Notes: a model not told the origin generated them from the sequence alone. Shown: positions 27,406-39,898, counted from the first letter of the stretch. The stretch is 64,000 nt of DNA from Rhineura floridana (GCF_030035675.1 NC_084484.1:184859434-184923433), one strand, 5' to 3'. Numbers and translations: made by a program.

Positions 27406-30293
27406 GTGAAAGCAGGGGCACAGGATATAAATTCAGAAGGGCAAAATTACCACAGGCCAAACTACAAGTGCCAAAGACACTTGAAGAGAGACACTGCTTA
27501 CAAGTGCCTGTACGCTAATGCTAGGAGCCTCCAAACCAAGATGGGAGAACTGGAGTGCTTGGTCTTGGAGGAGAGCATTCATATAGTGAGCATAACGGAG
27601 ACCTGGTGGAATGGAGAAAACCAGTGGGATACGGTTATCCCTGGTATAAACTATACCGGAAGGACAGGGAAGGACGTATTGGTGGCGGAGTCGCTCTATA
27701 CGTGAAAGAAGGCATTGAATCCAGCAAGCTGGAAACCCCAAAAGAGGCGGACTCCTCCACAGAATCGTTGTGGGTGGTGATACCATGCCCCAGGAGGGAC
27801 TTAATACTCGGAACGATCTATCGTCCCCCTGATCAAAATGCTCAGGGAGACCTTGAGATGAGATATGAAACTGAGGAAGCATCCAAACTAGGAAATGTGG
27901 TAGTAATGGGTGACTTCAACTACCCAGACATAGACTGGCTGCATATGTGTTCCAGTCATGACAAAGAAGCAAAATTTCTAGATATTCTAAATGACTATTC
28001 CCTAGACCAGTTGGTCATGGAACCGACCAGAGGGACGGCAACCCTGGACTTAATCCTCAGTGGGGACCGGGACCTAGTGCGAGATGTAAGCGTTGTTGAA
28101 CCGATTGGGAGCAGTGACCATAGTGCTATTAAATTAAACATACATGTAAATGGCCAATTGCCAGGAAAATCCAACACGGTCACTTTTGACTTCAAGAGAG
28201 GAAACTTCACAAAAATGAGGGGATTGGTAAAAAGAAAGCTGAAAAACAAAGTCCAGAGGGTCACATCACTCGAAAATGCTTGGAAGTTGTTTAAAAACAC
28301 TATATTAGAAGCTCAACTGGAGTGCATACCGCAGATCAGAAAAGGTACCGCCAGGGCCAAGAAGATGCCAGCATGGTTAATGAGCAAAGTCAAGGAAGCT
28401 CTTAGAGGCAAAAAGTCTTCCTTCAGAAAATGGAAGTCTTGTCCGAATGAAGAAAATAAAAAAGAACACAAACTCTGGCAAAAGAAATGCAAGAAGACAA
28501 TAAGGGATGCTAAAACAGAATTTGAGGAGCACATTGCTAAGAACATAAAAACCAACAACAAAAAATTCTATAAATACATTCAAAGCAGGAGACCATCTAG
28601 GGAGGCGATTGGACCCTTGGATGATAAGGGAGTCAAAGGCATACTAAAGAACGATAAGGAGATTGCAGAGAAGCTAAATGAATTCTTTGCATCTGTCTTC
28701 ACAGTGGAAGATATAGGGCAGATCCCTGAACCTGAACTAACATTTGCAGGAGGGGATTCTGAGGAACTGAGACAAATAGTGGTAACGAGAGAGGAAGTTC
28801 TAGGCTTAATGGACAATATAAAAACTGACAAATCACCGGGCCCGGATGGCATCCACCCGAGAGTTCTCAAAGAACTCAAATGTGAAATTGCTGATCTGCT
28901 AACTAAAATATGTAACTTGTCCCTCAGGTCCTCCTCTGTGCCTGAGGACTGGAAAGTGGCAAATGTAACGCCAATCTTCAAAAAGGGATCCAGAGGGGAT
29001 CCCGGAAATTACAGGCCAGTTAGCTTAACCTCTGTCCCTGGGAAACTGGTAGAAAGTATTATTAAAGCCAGATTAACTAAGCACATCGAAGAACAAGCCT
29101 TGCTGAAGCAGAGCCAGCATGGCTTCTGCAAGGGAAAGTCCTGTCTCAGTAACCTACTAGAATTCTTTGAGAGTGTCAACAAGCATATAGATAGAGGTGA
29201 TCCAGTGGACCTAGTGTACTTAGACTTTCAAAAAGCGTTTGACAAGGTACCTCACCAAAGACTTCTGAGGAAGCTTAGCAGTCATGGAATAGAGGAGAGG
29301 TCCTCTTGTGGATAAGGGATTGGTTAAGAAGCAGAAAGCAGAGAGTAGGAATAAATGGACAGTTCTCCCAATGGAGGGCTGTAGAAAGTGGAGTCCCTCA
29401 AGGATCGGTATTGGGACCTGTACTTTTCAACTTGTTCATTAATGACCTAGAATTAGGAGTGAGCAGTGAAGTGGCCAAGTTTGCTGACGACACTAAATTG
29501 TTCAGGGTTGTTAAAACAAAAAGGGATTGCGAAGAGCTTCAAAAAGACCTCTCCAAACAGTGAATGGGTGGGAAAATGGCAAATGTAATTCAATATAAAC
29601 AAGTGTAAAATTATGCATATTGGAGCAAAAAATCTTAATTTCACATATAGGCTCATGGGGTCTGAACTGGCGGTGACCGACCAGGAGAGAGACCTCGGGG
29701 TTGTAGTGGACAGCACGATGAATATGTCGACCCAGTGTGCGGCAGCTGTGAAAGAGGCAAATTCCATGCTAGCGATAATTAGGAAAGGTATTGAAAATAA
29801 AACAGCCGATATCATAATGCCATTGTATAAATCTATGGTGCGGCCGCATTTGGAATACTGTGCACAGTTCTGGTCGCCTCATCTCAAAAAGGATATTCTA
29901 GAGTTGGAAAAGGTTCAGAAGAGGGCAACCACAATGATCAAGGGGATGGAGCGACTCCCTTACGAGGAAAGGTTGCAGCATTTGGGGCTTTTTAGTTTAG
30001 AGAAAAGGCGGGTCAGAGGAGACATGATAGAAGTGTATAAAATTATGCATGGCATTGAGAAAGTGGATAGAGAAAAGTTCTTCTCCCTCTCTCATAATAC
30101 TAGAACTCGTGGACATTCAAAGAAGCTGAATGTTGGAAGATTCAGGACAGACAAAAGGAAGTACTTCTTTACTCAGCGCATAGTTAAACTATGGAATTTG
30201 CTCCCACAAGATGCAGTCATGGCCACCAGCTTGGATGGCTTTAAAAGAAGATTAGACCAATTCATGGAGGACAGGGCTATCAATGGCTACTAG
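27406..30293 (+). pseudogene. CR1 ORF2 (endonuclease-RT), broken by several small changes
   Basis: The start MKAGAQDINSEGQNY matches the 10013 copy. A one-base loss near 27650 precedes the main open segment at 27555-29315, which runs from the endonuclease into the RT finger and palm. A further loss near 29290 leads to 29306-29563 (GVPQGSVLG, KFADDTKLF), then a small deletion near 29560. The C-terminal region follows at 29613-30293. The TAA at about 29585 is at the same codon as in the copy at 6917. Confidence 0.88.
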
Positions 30294-30503
30294 CCATGAT
30301 GGCTGTGCTGTGCCACCCTAGTCAGAGGCAGCATGCTTCTGAAAACCAGTTGCCGGAAGCCTCAGGAGGGGAGAGTGTTCTTGCACTCGGGTCCTGCTTG
30401 CGGGCTTCCCCCAGGCACCTGGTTGGCCACTGTGAGAACAGGATGCTGGACTAGATGGGCCACTGGCCTGATCCAGCAGGCTCTTCTTATGTTCTTATGG
30501 AGG

Positions 30504-31914
30504 GGAGAAACTTTAGGGAATGAATTATTGCTTGGAGAATGTAATGCAGCCAGCCCAGCGCAGCCCAACGGCAACCCCTGAAATGTGTTTTCTGAAAACT
30601 CTTTATCATCTCCATTGGTCCATTTTCAACCATAGTGCCTAGAAAGCACGCATACACACTAATGTAGAGGACAAGATTATTTTCAGACGCTTGGCTACAA
30701 TGGGTTGTATTCAATGTAGTGCTAAGGTGAATGTTCCATCAACACAAGGATTTCTCATTCCACAATGGAACATTCTCTCTCTCTCCTCCCCCTGCTCACC
30801 CCCAAAATGTAGGGCTTCCCCCAACTCTGGAGCAGATCCATTGCGCTAGTGCAACGGTGTAGTTGCATACTGCCCATAGCTCTGTTGTTACAGCTAAAAA
30901 GCTAAGTGCTGTGGCTTGTAAGAGCAAGAAACTTGGTTGTTGTTTTTGTAAAAAGAACAGCTGAAGTTTTTAAGATACTCATGTCAAGATACCAGTTTCT
31001 GTAATAGCAGAGTATGATTGGAAAGATATGCTGTCTGAATCATAGTAGTAGCAGTTACGACTTCATGGCAATTCAGTAGTGGTGCTATGGGAGTAGTGAA
31101 GGCACAAACCGTTTTCCTGTGGAATGAAAGAGATCTTGAATGGGATTACAATGAAGCTTGTGCAGGAGAACTTTCTAGTGGGTTGTGCCGTCGCACACTC
31201 TGGCATCAGCCTGGCCCCTGGAATACTTCCAGCTACAGTTGTAGCAAAAAGGAAACACGGAAGGAAGGAAACTGATGAAGAGGAAATGGATACTGCAAAA
31301 CCACTCTGCAAAGAATGGGAAATTGTGGCAGTTTAAAAGCTCACTGGGCCATTAGCACTAATTCTTGCAGAGAACATATTGTTGTGCACCACCCCAGTCT
31401 CCAGGGGTCCCTGCACTTACCCAGGATTTGGTATCCTTGGAAAGAAAGTCAGTGGAGACTATGGTGTCTTTATGAAATATGGTTTGTTTATTTACACACA
31501 TTCATAGCCTGAGCATAAAATGAAGGAGTTCAAAGCATCAGCAGTCCAATAGGTCTTCCTTTTCCATCAGGCTTACAGGAGGCATCCTAAAGCCATGGTG
31601 CAGGGAGCCAGCCTCTCTGCATGTCTCCAGTTCTCAGCCTTTTCTCTGACTAGCTAAAAACACAAGCCTCTCTTTGGCACCAGAAAGGGGGAGGGGCTCT
31701 CCTGAAGAGTTTCAATAACAATAGGATCTCCCTGGCCCATTCACCAGTTAAAGGACACTTGATAGACCCATTAGGCCACCTGACCACTCTGTTAGATTAA
31801 CAAAGAAGACTCCTCTGACCAACAGAGCAGGTTCCTCAGCTGCAGAGCCCCCCTCCAGGTGCAGGGTTCCAAATCCGAGCCTGGAAGGGGACTTGTAGAA
31901 ATCATCGGTATATA
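30504..31914. other. Intergenic, nothing firmly recognised
   Basis: A short frame at 31124-31336 ends K-E-W-E-I-V-A-V. It is too short and isolated to call a gene. Confidence 0.5.
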
Positions 31915-33899
31915 GTAGCGGTGAGGGCAGCAAAAAAGAGATATTTTGCTGCCACAATTAAGGCATCTCTCTCCCGCCCGGCGGAGCTCTTTAAAATCTG
32001 CTGTGATGAGTTCGCGAGGCACTTCCAGGATAAGATTGCATGCATTCGCCGGGACTTAGACTCCAATATTATGGCAGTGGGATCTAATGAAGCATCCAGA
32101 ACACGGTCTTGTCCTTGTTTATTGGATGAGTTTCAGTCTGTGCAGCTTGAGGATGTTGACAAGATCCTTGGACTGGTGCGGGCGACCACATCTGTGCTGG
32201 ACCCTTGCCCCTCTTGGCTGGTGAAAGCTGGCAGGACCGGAACCGCTGGCTGGGCCAAGGAGATAATAAACGCCTCTCTGAGAGAGGGAGTGGTCCCTGA
32301 CTGCCTAAAAGAGGCGGTTGTGAGACCGCTCCTGAAGAAACCCTCTTTGGACCCAGATAACCTGAACAATTATAGACCTGTGGCGAATGTTCCATTCCTG
32401 GGCAAGGTGCTAGAACGGGTGGTTGCCGGCCAGCTCCAGGGGCTCTTGGATGACACTGATTATCTTGATCCATTTCAATCCGGTTTCAGGCCCGGTTTTG
32501 GCACCGAAACAGCCTTGGTCGCCCTGTATGATGACCTTTGTCGGGAGAGGGACAGGGGGAGTGTGACTCTGTTGATTCTCCTTGATCTCTCAGCTGCTTT
32601 TGATACCATCGACCATGGTATCCTTCTGGGAAGACTCACGGAGTTGGTAGTTGGGGGTACTGCTTGGCAGTGGCTCCGCTCCTACTTGGTGGGTCGCCAC
32701 CAGAAGGTAGTGCTTGGGGAACATTGCTCGATGCCCTGGACTCTCCATTGTGGAGTTCCGCAGGGATCGGTACTGTCCCCCATGCTTTTCAACATCTACA
32801 TGAAGCCTCTGGGTGCGGTCATCAGGAGTTTTGGGGTGTGTTGCCATCAGTACGCTGATGACACGCAGCTCTATTTCTCCTTTTCATCCTCTTCAGGTGA
32901 GGCTGTTAACGTGCTAAACCGCTGCCTGGCCGCGATAATGGACTGGATGGGAGCGAACAGACTGAAGCTCAATCCAGACAAGACCGAGACGCTGTTGGTG
33001 AGTGCCTTCTCTGCCCAGATGGAGGATGTTCATCCTGTTCTTGATGGGGTTACACTCCCCTTGAAGGAACAGGTGCGTAGCTTGGGGGTTCTTTTTGATC
33101 CTTCCTTGTCACTTGAGGCCCAGGTGGCCTCGGTGGCACGGAATGCTTTCTACCATCTTCGCCTGGTAGCCCAGCTACGTCCCTATCTGGACAGTGACGA
33201 CCTCGCCTCAGTTGTTCATGCTCTGGTAACTTCTAGACTGGACTACTGCAATGCGCTCTACGTTGGGCTGCCCTTGAAGACTGTTCGGAAACTACAACTA
33301 GTCCAGAATGCAGCGGCCAGATTGCTGACGCAGACCAGAAGGTCCGCTCATATAACACCTGTTCTGGCCCATCTGCACTGGCTTCCTGTTTGTTTCCGGG
33401 CTAGATTCAAAGTGCTGGTTTTGACCTATAAAGCCCTACACGGCATGGGACCGCAATACCTGGTGGACCGCCTCTCCCAATATGAACCTACCCAGACACT
33501 GCGCTCAACATCTAAGGCCCTCCTCCGAGTGCCATCCCATCGAGAAGCTCGGAGGGTGGTGACTAGAACCAGGGCCTTTTCTGTGGTGGCCCCGAACTGT
33601 GGAACAGCCTCCCCGATGAGGTGCGCCTGGCACCGACGCTACTATCTTTTCGGCACCAGGTGAAAACCTTTTTATACTCCCAGGCATTTTAATGTGTGTT
33701 TTAATGGTATTTTCATCATTATTTGTATTTTTGGATGTTGTTTGGTTCTTTTATTGTTTGTTTGTTTTGTTTTCTTGATTTATTGTATTTATTGTATTTA
33801 TATATTGCTTGTTTTTTATCTTTTTGTACACCGCCCAGAGAGCCTTCGGGCTTAGGGCGGTATATAAATTAAATTAAATAAATAATAAATAAATAAATC
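31915..33899 (+). mobile_element. L2 LINE, 5'-truncated, with open RT frame and TAAA-type tail
   Basis: It contains an L2-clade reverse transcriptase and a 3' end reading accgcccagagagccttcgg ... tatataaattaaattaaata. It is 5'-truncated, with no endonuclease domain. It lies between ATG16L2 and the unidentified ORF. Confidence 0.92.
31921..33663 (+). CDS. L2 ORF2 fragment: reverse transcriptase, 580 codons, uninterrupted
   Basis: The 580-codon frame has no stop. L2 landmarks are DNLNNYRPVANVPFLGKVLE, DPFQSGFRPGFGTETALVAL, LLILLDLSAAFDTIDHGILL, LHCGVPQGSVLSPMLFNIYM and CHQYADDTQLYF. The catalytic Y-A-D-D is intact. The last codons (LFGTR) are probably out of the ancestral frame. An open RT frame this long suggests a young L2 insertion. 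The missing endonuclease means this copy cannot be autonomous. Confidence 0.9.
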   Translation: MRAAKKRYFAATIKASLSRPAELFKICCDEFARHFQDKIACIRRDLDSNIMAVGSNEASRTRSCPCLLDEFQSVQLEDVDKILGLVRATTSVLDPCPSWLVKAGRTGTAGWAKEIINASLREGVVPDCLKEAVVRPLLKKPSLDPDNLNNYRPVANVPFLGKVLERVVAGQLQGLLDDTDYLDPFQSGFRPGFGTETALVALYDDLCRERDRGSVTLLILLDLSAAFDTIDHGILLGRLTELVVGGTAWQWLRSYLVGRHQKVVLGEHCSMPWTLHCGVPQGSVLSPMLFNIYMKPLGAVIRSFGVCCHQYADDTQLYFSFSSSSGEAVNVLNRCLAAIMDWMGANRLKLNPDKTETLLVSAFSAQMEDVHPVLDGVTLPLKEQVRSLGVLFDPSLSLEAQVASVARNAFYHLRLVAQLRPYLDSDDLASVVHALVTSRLDYCNALYVGLPLKTVRKLQLVQNAAARLLTQTRRSAHITPVLAHLHWLPVCFRARFKVLVLTYKALHGMGPQYLVDRLSQYEPTQTLRSTSKALLRVPSHREARRVVTRTRAFSVVAPNCGTASPMRCAWHRRYYLFGTR

Positions 33900-33945
33900 T
33901 ATCTCAACCCCCCAAACCTATAACAATATTTTAAAAGGAACAACT

Positions 33946-35008
33946 ATCAGGTGGATCCACAGTTGTCTCCAGAATCGTACTCAAAGAGTGCTTATCAATG
34001 GTTCCCTCTCAAACTGGGCAGAAATAACAAGTGGGGTACCACAGGGCTCAGTCCTGGGCCCAGTGCTCTTCAACATTTTTATTAACAACTTGGATGAGGA
34101 GGTACAGAGCATGCTTATCAAATTTTCAGATGATGCCAAACTGAGAGGCACAGCTAATACCATAGAAGACAGAAACAAAATTCAAAGGGACCTTGCTGGC
34201 TGGAGCATTGGGCTGAAAACAACAGAATGAAATTCAACAGGGATAAATACAAAGTTCTACACTTAGGAAAAAGAAACCAAATGCACAGTTATAAGATGGG
34301 GGATACTTGGCTCAGCAGTACGACATGTGAGAAGGAACTTGGAATTGTCGTTGATCACAAGCTGAATATGAGCCAACAGTGTAATGTGGCTGCAAAAAAG
34401 GCAAATGCTATATTAGGCTGCATTAACAGAAGTATAGTTTCCGAATCGTGTGAAGTATTAGTTCCCCTCTATTCAGCATTGGTTAGGCCTCATGTTGAGT
34501 ACTGTGTCCAGTTCTGGTCTCCGCACTTTAAGAAGGATGCAGACAAACTGGAACAGGTTCAGAAGAAAGCAACATGGATGATCAGGGGACTGGAAACAAA
34601 GCCCTATGAGGAGAGACTGAAAGAACTGGGCATGTTTAGCCTGGAGAAGAGAAGGTTGAGGGGAGATATGATAGCACTCTTCAAGTACATGAAAGGTTGT
34701 CACATAGAGGAGGGCCAGGATCTCTTCTCAATCGTCCCAGAGTGCAGGACACGGAATAATGGGCTCAAGTTGCAGGAAGCCAGATTTCGACTGGACATCA
34801 GGAAAAACTTCCTAACTGTTACAGCCATATGACGATGGAACCAATGACCTAGAGAGGTAGTGGGCTCTCCGACACTGGAGACATTCAAGAGGCAGCTGGA
34901 CAGCCATCTGTTGGGAATGCTTTGATTTGGATTTCTGCATTGTGCAGAGGGTTGGACTTGATAGCCTTATAGGCCCCTTCCAACTCTACTTTTCTATGAT
35001 TCTATGAT
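33946..35008 (+). mobile_element. CR1 LINE 3' fragment (subfamily C)
   Basis: The RT palm and C-terminal region are present in two frames (33988-34230 and 34227-34832): SGVPQGSVLGPVLFNIFI, then KFNRDKYKVLHLGKRNQM. The tail is ttctatgattctatgatc. Related fragments lie at 37539 and 44070. Confidence 0.88.
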
Positions 35009-35639
35009 CATTTTGCCAACAACCACAGCTTTGTCCATACCAGATATCTAGAGGCAATGAAGGGGTGCTAGTGTTCCTGCTGGTGTCTACGATGGTGCTT
35101 GCGAAAGGTCTTGGTAACTATCACTCAGAAGTCCACAATACATGAGAGACAGTTTGCTTTTCCTGCTCACTTCCTGTTTGCACTGGCTCCTACAATGCCC
35201 CCCACCTTAAACATGCCCACGTTTTAGTGGATGTCAGGATCAGACATCCTCCCCTCCATTCTGAACAGGTAAGAGGTGCAAAGAGCTTATCTCTATGAGT
35301 GAGGATGGCGGAGGCTGAAATAGGTGACTTTTTCCCCATTGACGGGGAGGGGGGTATGCCCACACCATTTTGGGTTCCTGTCTCTTTCAGATGTGGCAGT
35401 CATTATGCTTGCTGCGTCCTCCCCACTGCAGCCATTTTGTGACTGGCGCCCATGGCCCTTTCTGAACATTCCAAAAGTACCCACTGCTGGGCAAAAAAAA
35501 GGGTTGGCACCTACTGCTACAGGCAAAGGCTAAGACAGCTTCCCACATACAAAGTAAGTTTCCAGATTGTTGCTATTTTGGGGAGGGATTCAGTTGCATC
35601 CCAGGCGAATTCAGGTTGTAGAATTGTAGTCGACTTAGA

Positions 35640-35715
35640 GCTCTTGTGCAACAAAGAGCTCTTTTGCTTCTTCTGGGAGGAAGGGGGGGATATAAATTTA
35701 ATAAATAAATAAAAC
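35640..35715 (+). repeat. L2 3' tail
   Basis: It shows ttcttctgggaggaaggggg and gatataaatttaataaataa. Confidence 0.65.
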
Positions 35716-35859
35716 GCTGCTTCCCCAAAAGATCAGGGATCCTTTTGCAATAAGGAAAGTGATGGGGGGGGAGGAGGAAATGCACTGGAAAGTGTGGGTC
35801 ACATTTGCATTGGGGCAACATCTTACAATCCCCCCCAAACAAAGCAGAACAGTTTTCTT

Positions 35860-35932
35860 GCCTTGAGCAGGGGGTTGGGCTCCATGGCCTTATAGGCCCC
35901 TTCCAACTCTATGGTTCTGTGAATCTATGTAG
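35860..35932 (+). mobile_element. CR1 3' tip
   Basis: The sequence gagcagggggttgggctcca ... ccttccaactctatggttctg is the typical CR1 end. Confidence 0.75.
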
Positions 35933-36372
35933 GGCCTTGACCAGTCAAAGGAGACATAAATGCACCAGCGCATAGGCTAATGGCCTGCTTCCATTGCCAA
36001 TTTCCTTAGAGACATTGCTCCTGTGCAGTTAACAGCCTGGCATGCAGGAATAACTTCCCCATTACTTTACGGCCATGCTTAATTGCTGTTCAAAACTCAG
36101 AAGCAAGGAAACAAAAACATCCTCCAGGTTATCAGCCCCTCTAGAGCAACAGGACTCCCTGCTTGCAGCACAATGGCCACTCGGCTGCGCTTGTTTCAAG
36201 ACAAAACCTCCCATCTCTTTCCTTGCTGCTGTCTCGCGTTTTTCTTTTTACCTGCTGTGTGCTCCTGTGCCTTTAGCTGCTTCCCCCAGAGTGATGGGTG
36301 GAAAGGCTTCACCTGTGGCATTTCTGGAGGCCAAGCTGCAGTTAAAGGCACAGAGGGAGGGTAGGTCCCCCA

Positions 36373-36708
36373 TAGGGTTGCCAGGTTCCTGGCCTGAGAC
36401 TGATCCTGTATCTTTAGGAGAAGAGAAAGTCAGCCAAGTGCAGGTGTTCTTGCAACACTATAATGGGAAAAACCACAAGGTGGAATTCTCCCTTCCCCTT
36501 GCCCGACTTTTAAAGATACAGAAGACCTCTGGGAGGCCGGGCCTGGCAACCAAGAGGTCTTCTGTATCTTTAAAAGTTGTGCAGAGGGAAGGGAGAATTC
36601 CACCTTGTGGTTTTTCTCATTACAGGGTTGCAAGAACACCTGCACTTGGCTGACTCTCTTCTCCTAAAGATACAGGATCAGTCTCAGGCCAGGAACCTGG
36701 CAACCCTA
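36373..36708. mobile_element. hAT-like long-hairpin MITE, 336 bp, perfect 8-bp TSD
   Basis: The two halves are inverted repeats over nearly the whole length. It starts tagggttgccaggttcctgg and ends ccaggaacctggcaacccta. The ends fit the hAT terminal pattern (YARNG). The target duplication gtccccca is exact at 36365-36372 and 36709-36716. Confidence 0.9.
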
Positions 36709-36819
36709 GTCCCCCACCAGACCCTGCAACATACAGATGCCAGAAAGTTCTTGCATGTCTGAGCGGGATGGCTTTGTACTCTGCAATGCTCTCTGAGGAA
36801 CCTGCTGAGTAGCCCATCT

Positions 36820-36962
36820 AGCTCAGGGCTGAGAAACCTGGGGCCCTCCAGACGTCACTAGACCACAACTCCCTTCATTCCTAATTTCTGTCCTTGCTGG
36901 CTGGGGTCAATGGGAGTTGTAGTTCAGCAACATCTGGAGGCCTAAAGGTTAGCCACCCCTGC
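36820..36962. mobile_element. Palindromic MITE
   Basis: The sequence gccctccagacgtcactaga and gggagttgtagttcagcaac are inverted arms of the 5655 family. It begins 104 bp after the TSD of the hAT MITE. Confidence 0.65.
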
Positions 36963-37538
36963 CTTAACCACTACACTGCACTGTAACCCAACTCTGGCCA
37001 TGCAAGTCCCACTATCACCCAGTTTATCTCACAGGGCCAATGGGGAGTGGCTTGAGCCAATAACATTTTGCAGGCGGGGGAATAATTATGTTGAAAGTCA
37101 CTTGCCTTACTTAGCAGGGGAGGAGGGGGACAGGTGTTAGTTTTGTTCATTTATTTTTCTGTATGACTGTGAATTTTTGAAACTTAAAAAAATTGATACA
37201 TTTAAACATTACAAAGCCATTTTGGGGGTGGCTACTGGAGCAGCATTTGATCCCCACTCTTTGATCCTCCTGATGTTGATTCAGTTAGTTGATAGACCGT
37301 TGGCCATGCTGGCTGGGTCTGACGAGAGATGGAGGTCAGCAATATCTGGAGGGCACCAAGTTCCTCATCCCTGATCCAGCCAGTGGTGGCTGGTGGTGCC
37401 GTTGGGACTGGTAGGGCAAAAGGCAGGGACACCAATGGTAGGTGGAGCCGCAGCCAATGACAGGGAGAGCCATCCCCTAATTGGTTGAGAGAAGACAGAC
37501 TGAAGTTGGTGGGGCAAGGAGACTGGCAAGGAGAGCAC

Positions 37539-38515
37539 TGAACATGAGCCAACAGTGTGATGGGGCTGCAAAAAAGGCAAATGCTATTTTAGGCTGTATT
37601 AACAGAAGTATCATTTTCAAATTGCATGAAGTATTGGTTCCCTCTATTCAGCACTGGTTAGGCCTCATGTTGAGTACTTCATCCAGTTCTGCTCTCCGCA
37701 CTTTAAGAAGGATGCAGACAAACTGGAACAGGTTCAGAGGAGGGCAACAAGGATGATCAGGGAACTGGAAACCAAGCCCTATGAGGAGAGACTGAAAGAA
37801 ATGGGCATGTTTAGCCTGGAGAATAGAAGACTGAGGGGAGATATGTACTCTTCAAGTACATGAAAGGTTGTCATGTAGAGGAGGGCCAGGATCTCTTCTC
37901 AATCGTCCCAGAGTGCAGGACACGGAATAATGGGATCAAGTTGCAGGAAGCCAGATTTTGACTGAACATCAGAAAAAACTTCCTAACAGTTAGAGCGATA
38001 CAACAATGGAGCCAATTTCCTAGAGAGGTAGTGGGCTCTCCGACACTGGAGGTCTTCAAGAGGCAGCTGGACAGGCAACTGTCAGGTTACATAGGGTTGC
38101 CAGGTTCATGGCCTGAGACTGATCCTCTATCTTTAGGAAAAGAGAAAGTCAGCCAAGTGCAGGTTTTCTTGCAACACTGTAATGGGAAAAACCACAAGGT
38201 GGAATTCTCCCTTCCCCCTGCACAACTTTTAAAGACACAAAAGACCTCTTGGTTGCCAGGCCAGGTCTCCAAGAGGATCTTTAAAAGTTCTGCAGGGGGG
38301 AGGGAGAATTCCACCTTGTGGTTTTGCCCATTACAGGGTTTCAAGAACACCTGCACTTGGCTGACTTTCTCTTCTCCTAAAGATACAGGATCAGTCTCAG
38401 GGATTGAACCTGGCAACCCTAGCTCAAGTATGTTTTAAGCTCGATTCCTGCAATGAGCAGGGGGTTGGAGTCGAAGGCCTCATAGGCCCCTTCCAATGCT
38501 GCGATTCTATGATTC
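37539..38515 (+). mobile_element. CR1 3' fragment (subfamily C), interrupted by a hAT MITE
   Basis: It is closely similar to 34365-35008 but is split at about 38091 by the 330-bp hairpin element at 38092-38421. It resumes as cgattcctgcaatgagcagg and ends ctatgattctc. Confidence 0.85.
38092..38421. mobile_element. hAT-like long-hairpin MITE, second copy in a CR1
   Basis: It has the same ends and arms as 36373-36708 and lies in the CR1 3' fragment 37539-38515. No clean 8-bp duplication is visible. Confidence 0.85.
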
Positions 38516-39779
38516 TCTCCCTGAGATCTTTTCAACAGACTGGTGGAGACTGAACCTGGAGGCTTCTGCTGGCTAACATATGACATGTTGTCCCTCTACT
38601 ATTGAGCTATTGGCCCTTGTGGAGGTTAAAGGAAGTTTCCACATCATCCTTCCAGGACTGGGGCCACATGGTTTGGGTCTCCCCCCCCACACACACACAA
38701 ACGCACTTGAGCAGTCCCTGTAAAGAATTCTTCTGAGTGGGGGAAGTTCCTTTATAAACAGCACACAGCTTACTGTTCCTCCCTGTATGTGGTGTCCTTC
38801 AGCTGTTGTAGAGAAGAAAGACTTGGGCTTTAATGCTGGTGAGTTAATAAAAAACTAGCAGAAACCTTTTTTTGTCTTCTAGCCGTGGAACCGACGTTTG
38901 TGGGTTTTGTCTGCAGTTAGCTTTGTGGGAACTAAAAGTCCAAGGCATTGGCTAATCTCTCTGTCAGTGTTCTTGTGAATAACTCTGGCTCTCTGGATTA
39001 AACAAATAGCTTGTGAAGTTTAGATACATGTTTTGAGCTAAAAAGAAGAAAGGGTGACTGACCAGAGAAACTCAACAGCAGCAGAGTAGCTTGATGTACA
39101 AAGATTTAGCAGTAGTGCTTTTTTTTTCTGGGTGCAGAGGGAAGCATTACTTTAAAAAAAATGTTTTATTGATTTTTACAAACAGGTATTTAAGCATATC
39201 CCCACCTCCCTTTCCTCCCTCCTCCCCTTATAATTACATCTTAACAACTCTCTCTCCTATTCCTTTGCAGGTTACATAGCAAATGCATTGAGATATGACT
39301 CTGGTTTTTCATCAGCATAGTTAATTCTTAACCCAAAACTCCTCTCCGCAATTGTACATGAGTTGCTGGTGAGTGCATCAGTCAGCTAGGGAAGCATTAT
39401 TGTTGACTATCAGGTCATCAACCAGCTAAGCTCTGTGAATGGTAGATGGCCCACGTGAGGGAAATCTCTGCAGTCATGCAGGGTGGAGAGCTAGGGTGGA
39501 GAATTTGTAGCTCAATTTGTAGCTCTCTGGATATTCTTACACCTCACAGCTCCTCTCTTCCCTGACAGATGGCCATGGTGGTTGGAGCTGGTAGGAGTTA
39601 GAGACCAGCAACATCCAGAGGGCACCTTGTGCAGCAGATGGAGGGCCTTGTTTCTCTCAGAATGCTAGAGGAGGGTGGTGTTTCATGAAACTGGGTGACA
39701 CTATGTGCAGGAAAAAATGGAAACGAAAACTGCTAGAACTCACAGCATGTAATTCACTTACATTGCCACAATAAGATGT
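38516..39779. other. Intergenic, unassigned
   Basis: A T-rich run lies at 39119-39128 and an A-rich LINE-like stretch at 39150-39200. Nothing else is recognised. Confidence 0.5.
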
Positions 39780-39895
39780 GGTGAAGCCCACTGGTTTAGA
39801 TGCCTTTAAAAAGGGACCAGACAAGTGCCTAGAGGAGGAAAGGTCTGTTGATGGCTCTTCATTATGGTTGAAAACAGGTGATGGATTTCCATAAT
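39780..39895 (+). mobile_element. CR1 3' fragment, old
   Basis: The sequence tttagatgcctttaaaaagg and gttgatggctcttc recall the CR1-A C-terminal end, strongly diverged. Confidence 0.5.
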
Positions 39896-39898
39896 ACC

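Larger units (their letters stand above)
26460..30503 (+). mobile_element. CR1 LINE (subfamily A), copy with both ORFs
   Basis: This is the longest CR1 here: an ORF1 region at about 26600-27285, ORF2 at 27406-30293, and a tail at about 30484-30500 ending cttcttatgttcttatgg. The true 5' end is not defined and could lie anywhere between the hAT MITE at 25957-26276 and 26600. Compared with the sister copies it carries about five frame changes plus the shared TAA, so it is not functional. Confidence 0.9.
35009..36364. other. Intergenic, mostly unassigned
   Basis: Only an L2 tail and a CR1 tip are recognised. Confidence 0.5.

Noticed and set aside
31124-31336. Short frame ending K-E-W-E-I-V-A-V as a gene
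   Set aside because: It is only 70 codons, isolated, and of no recognised family. A decayed gene fragment cannot be excluded.
36075-36653. A 192-codon frame across the hairpin MITE
   Set aside because: It runs into the palindromic element. The same arm reads openly on both strands, so it is not coding.
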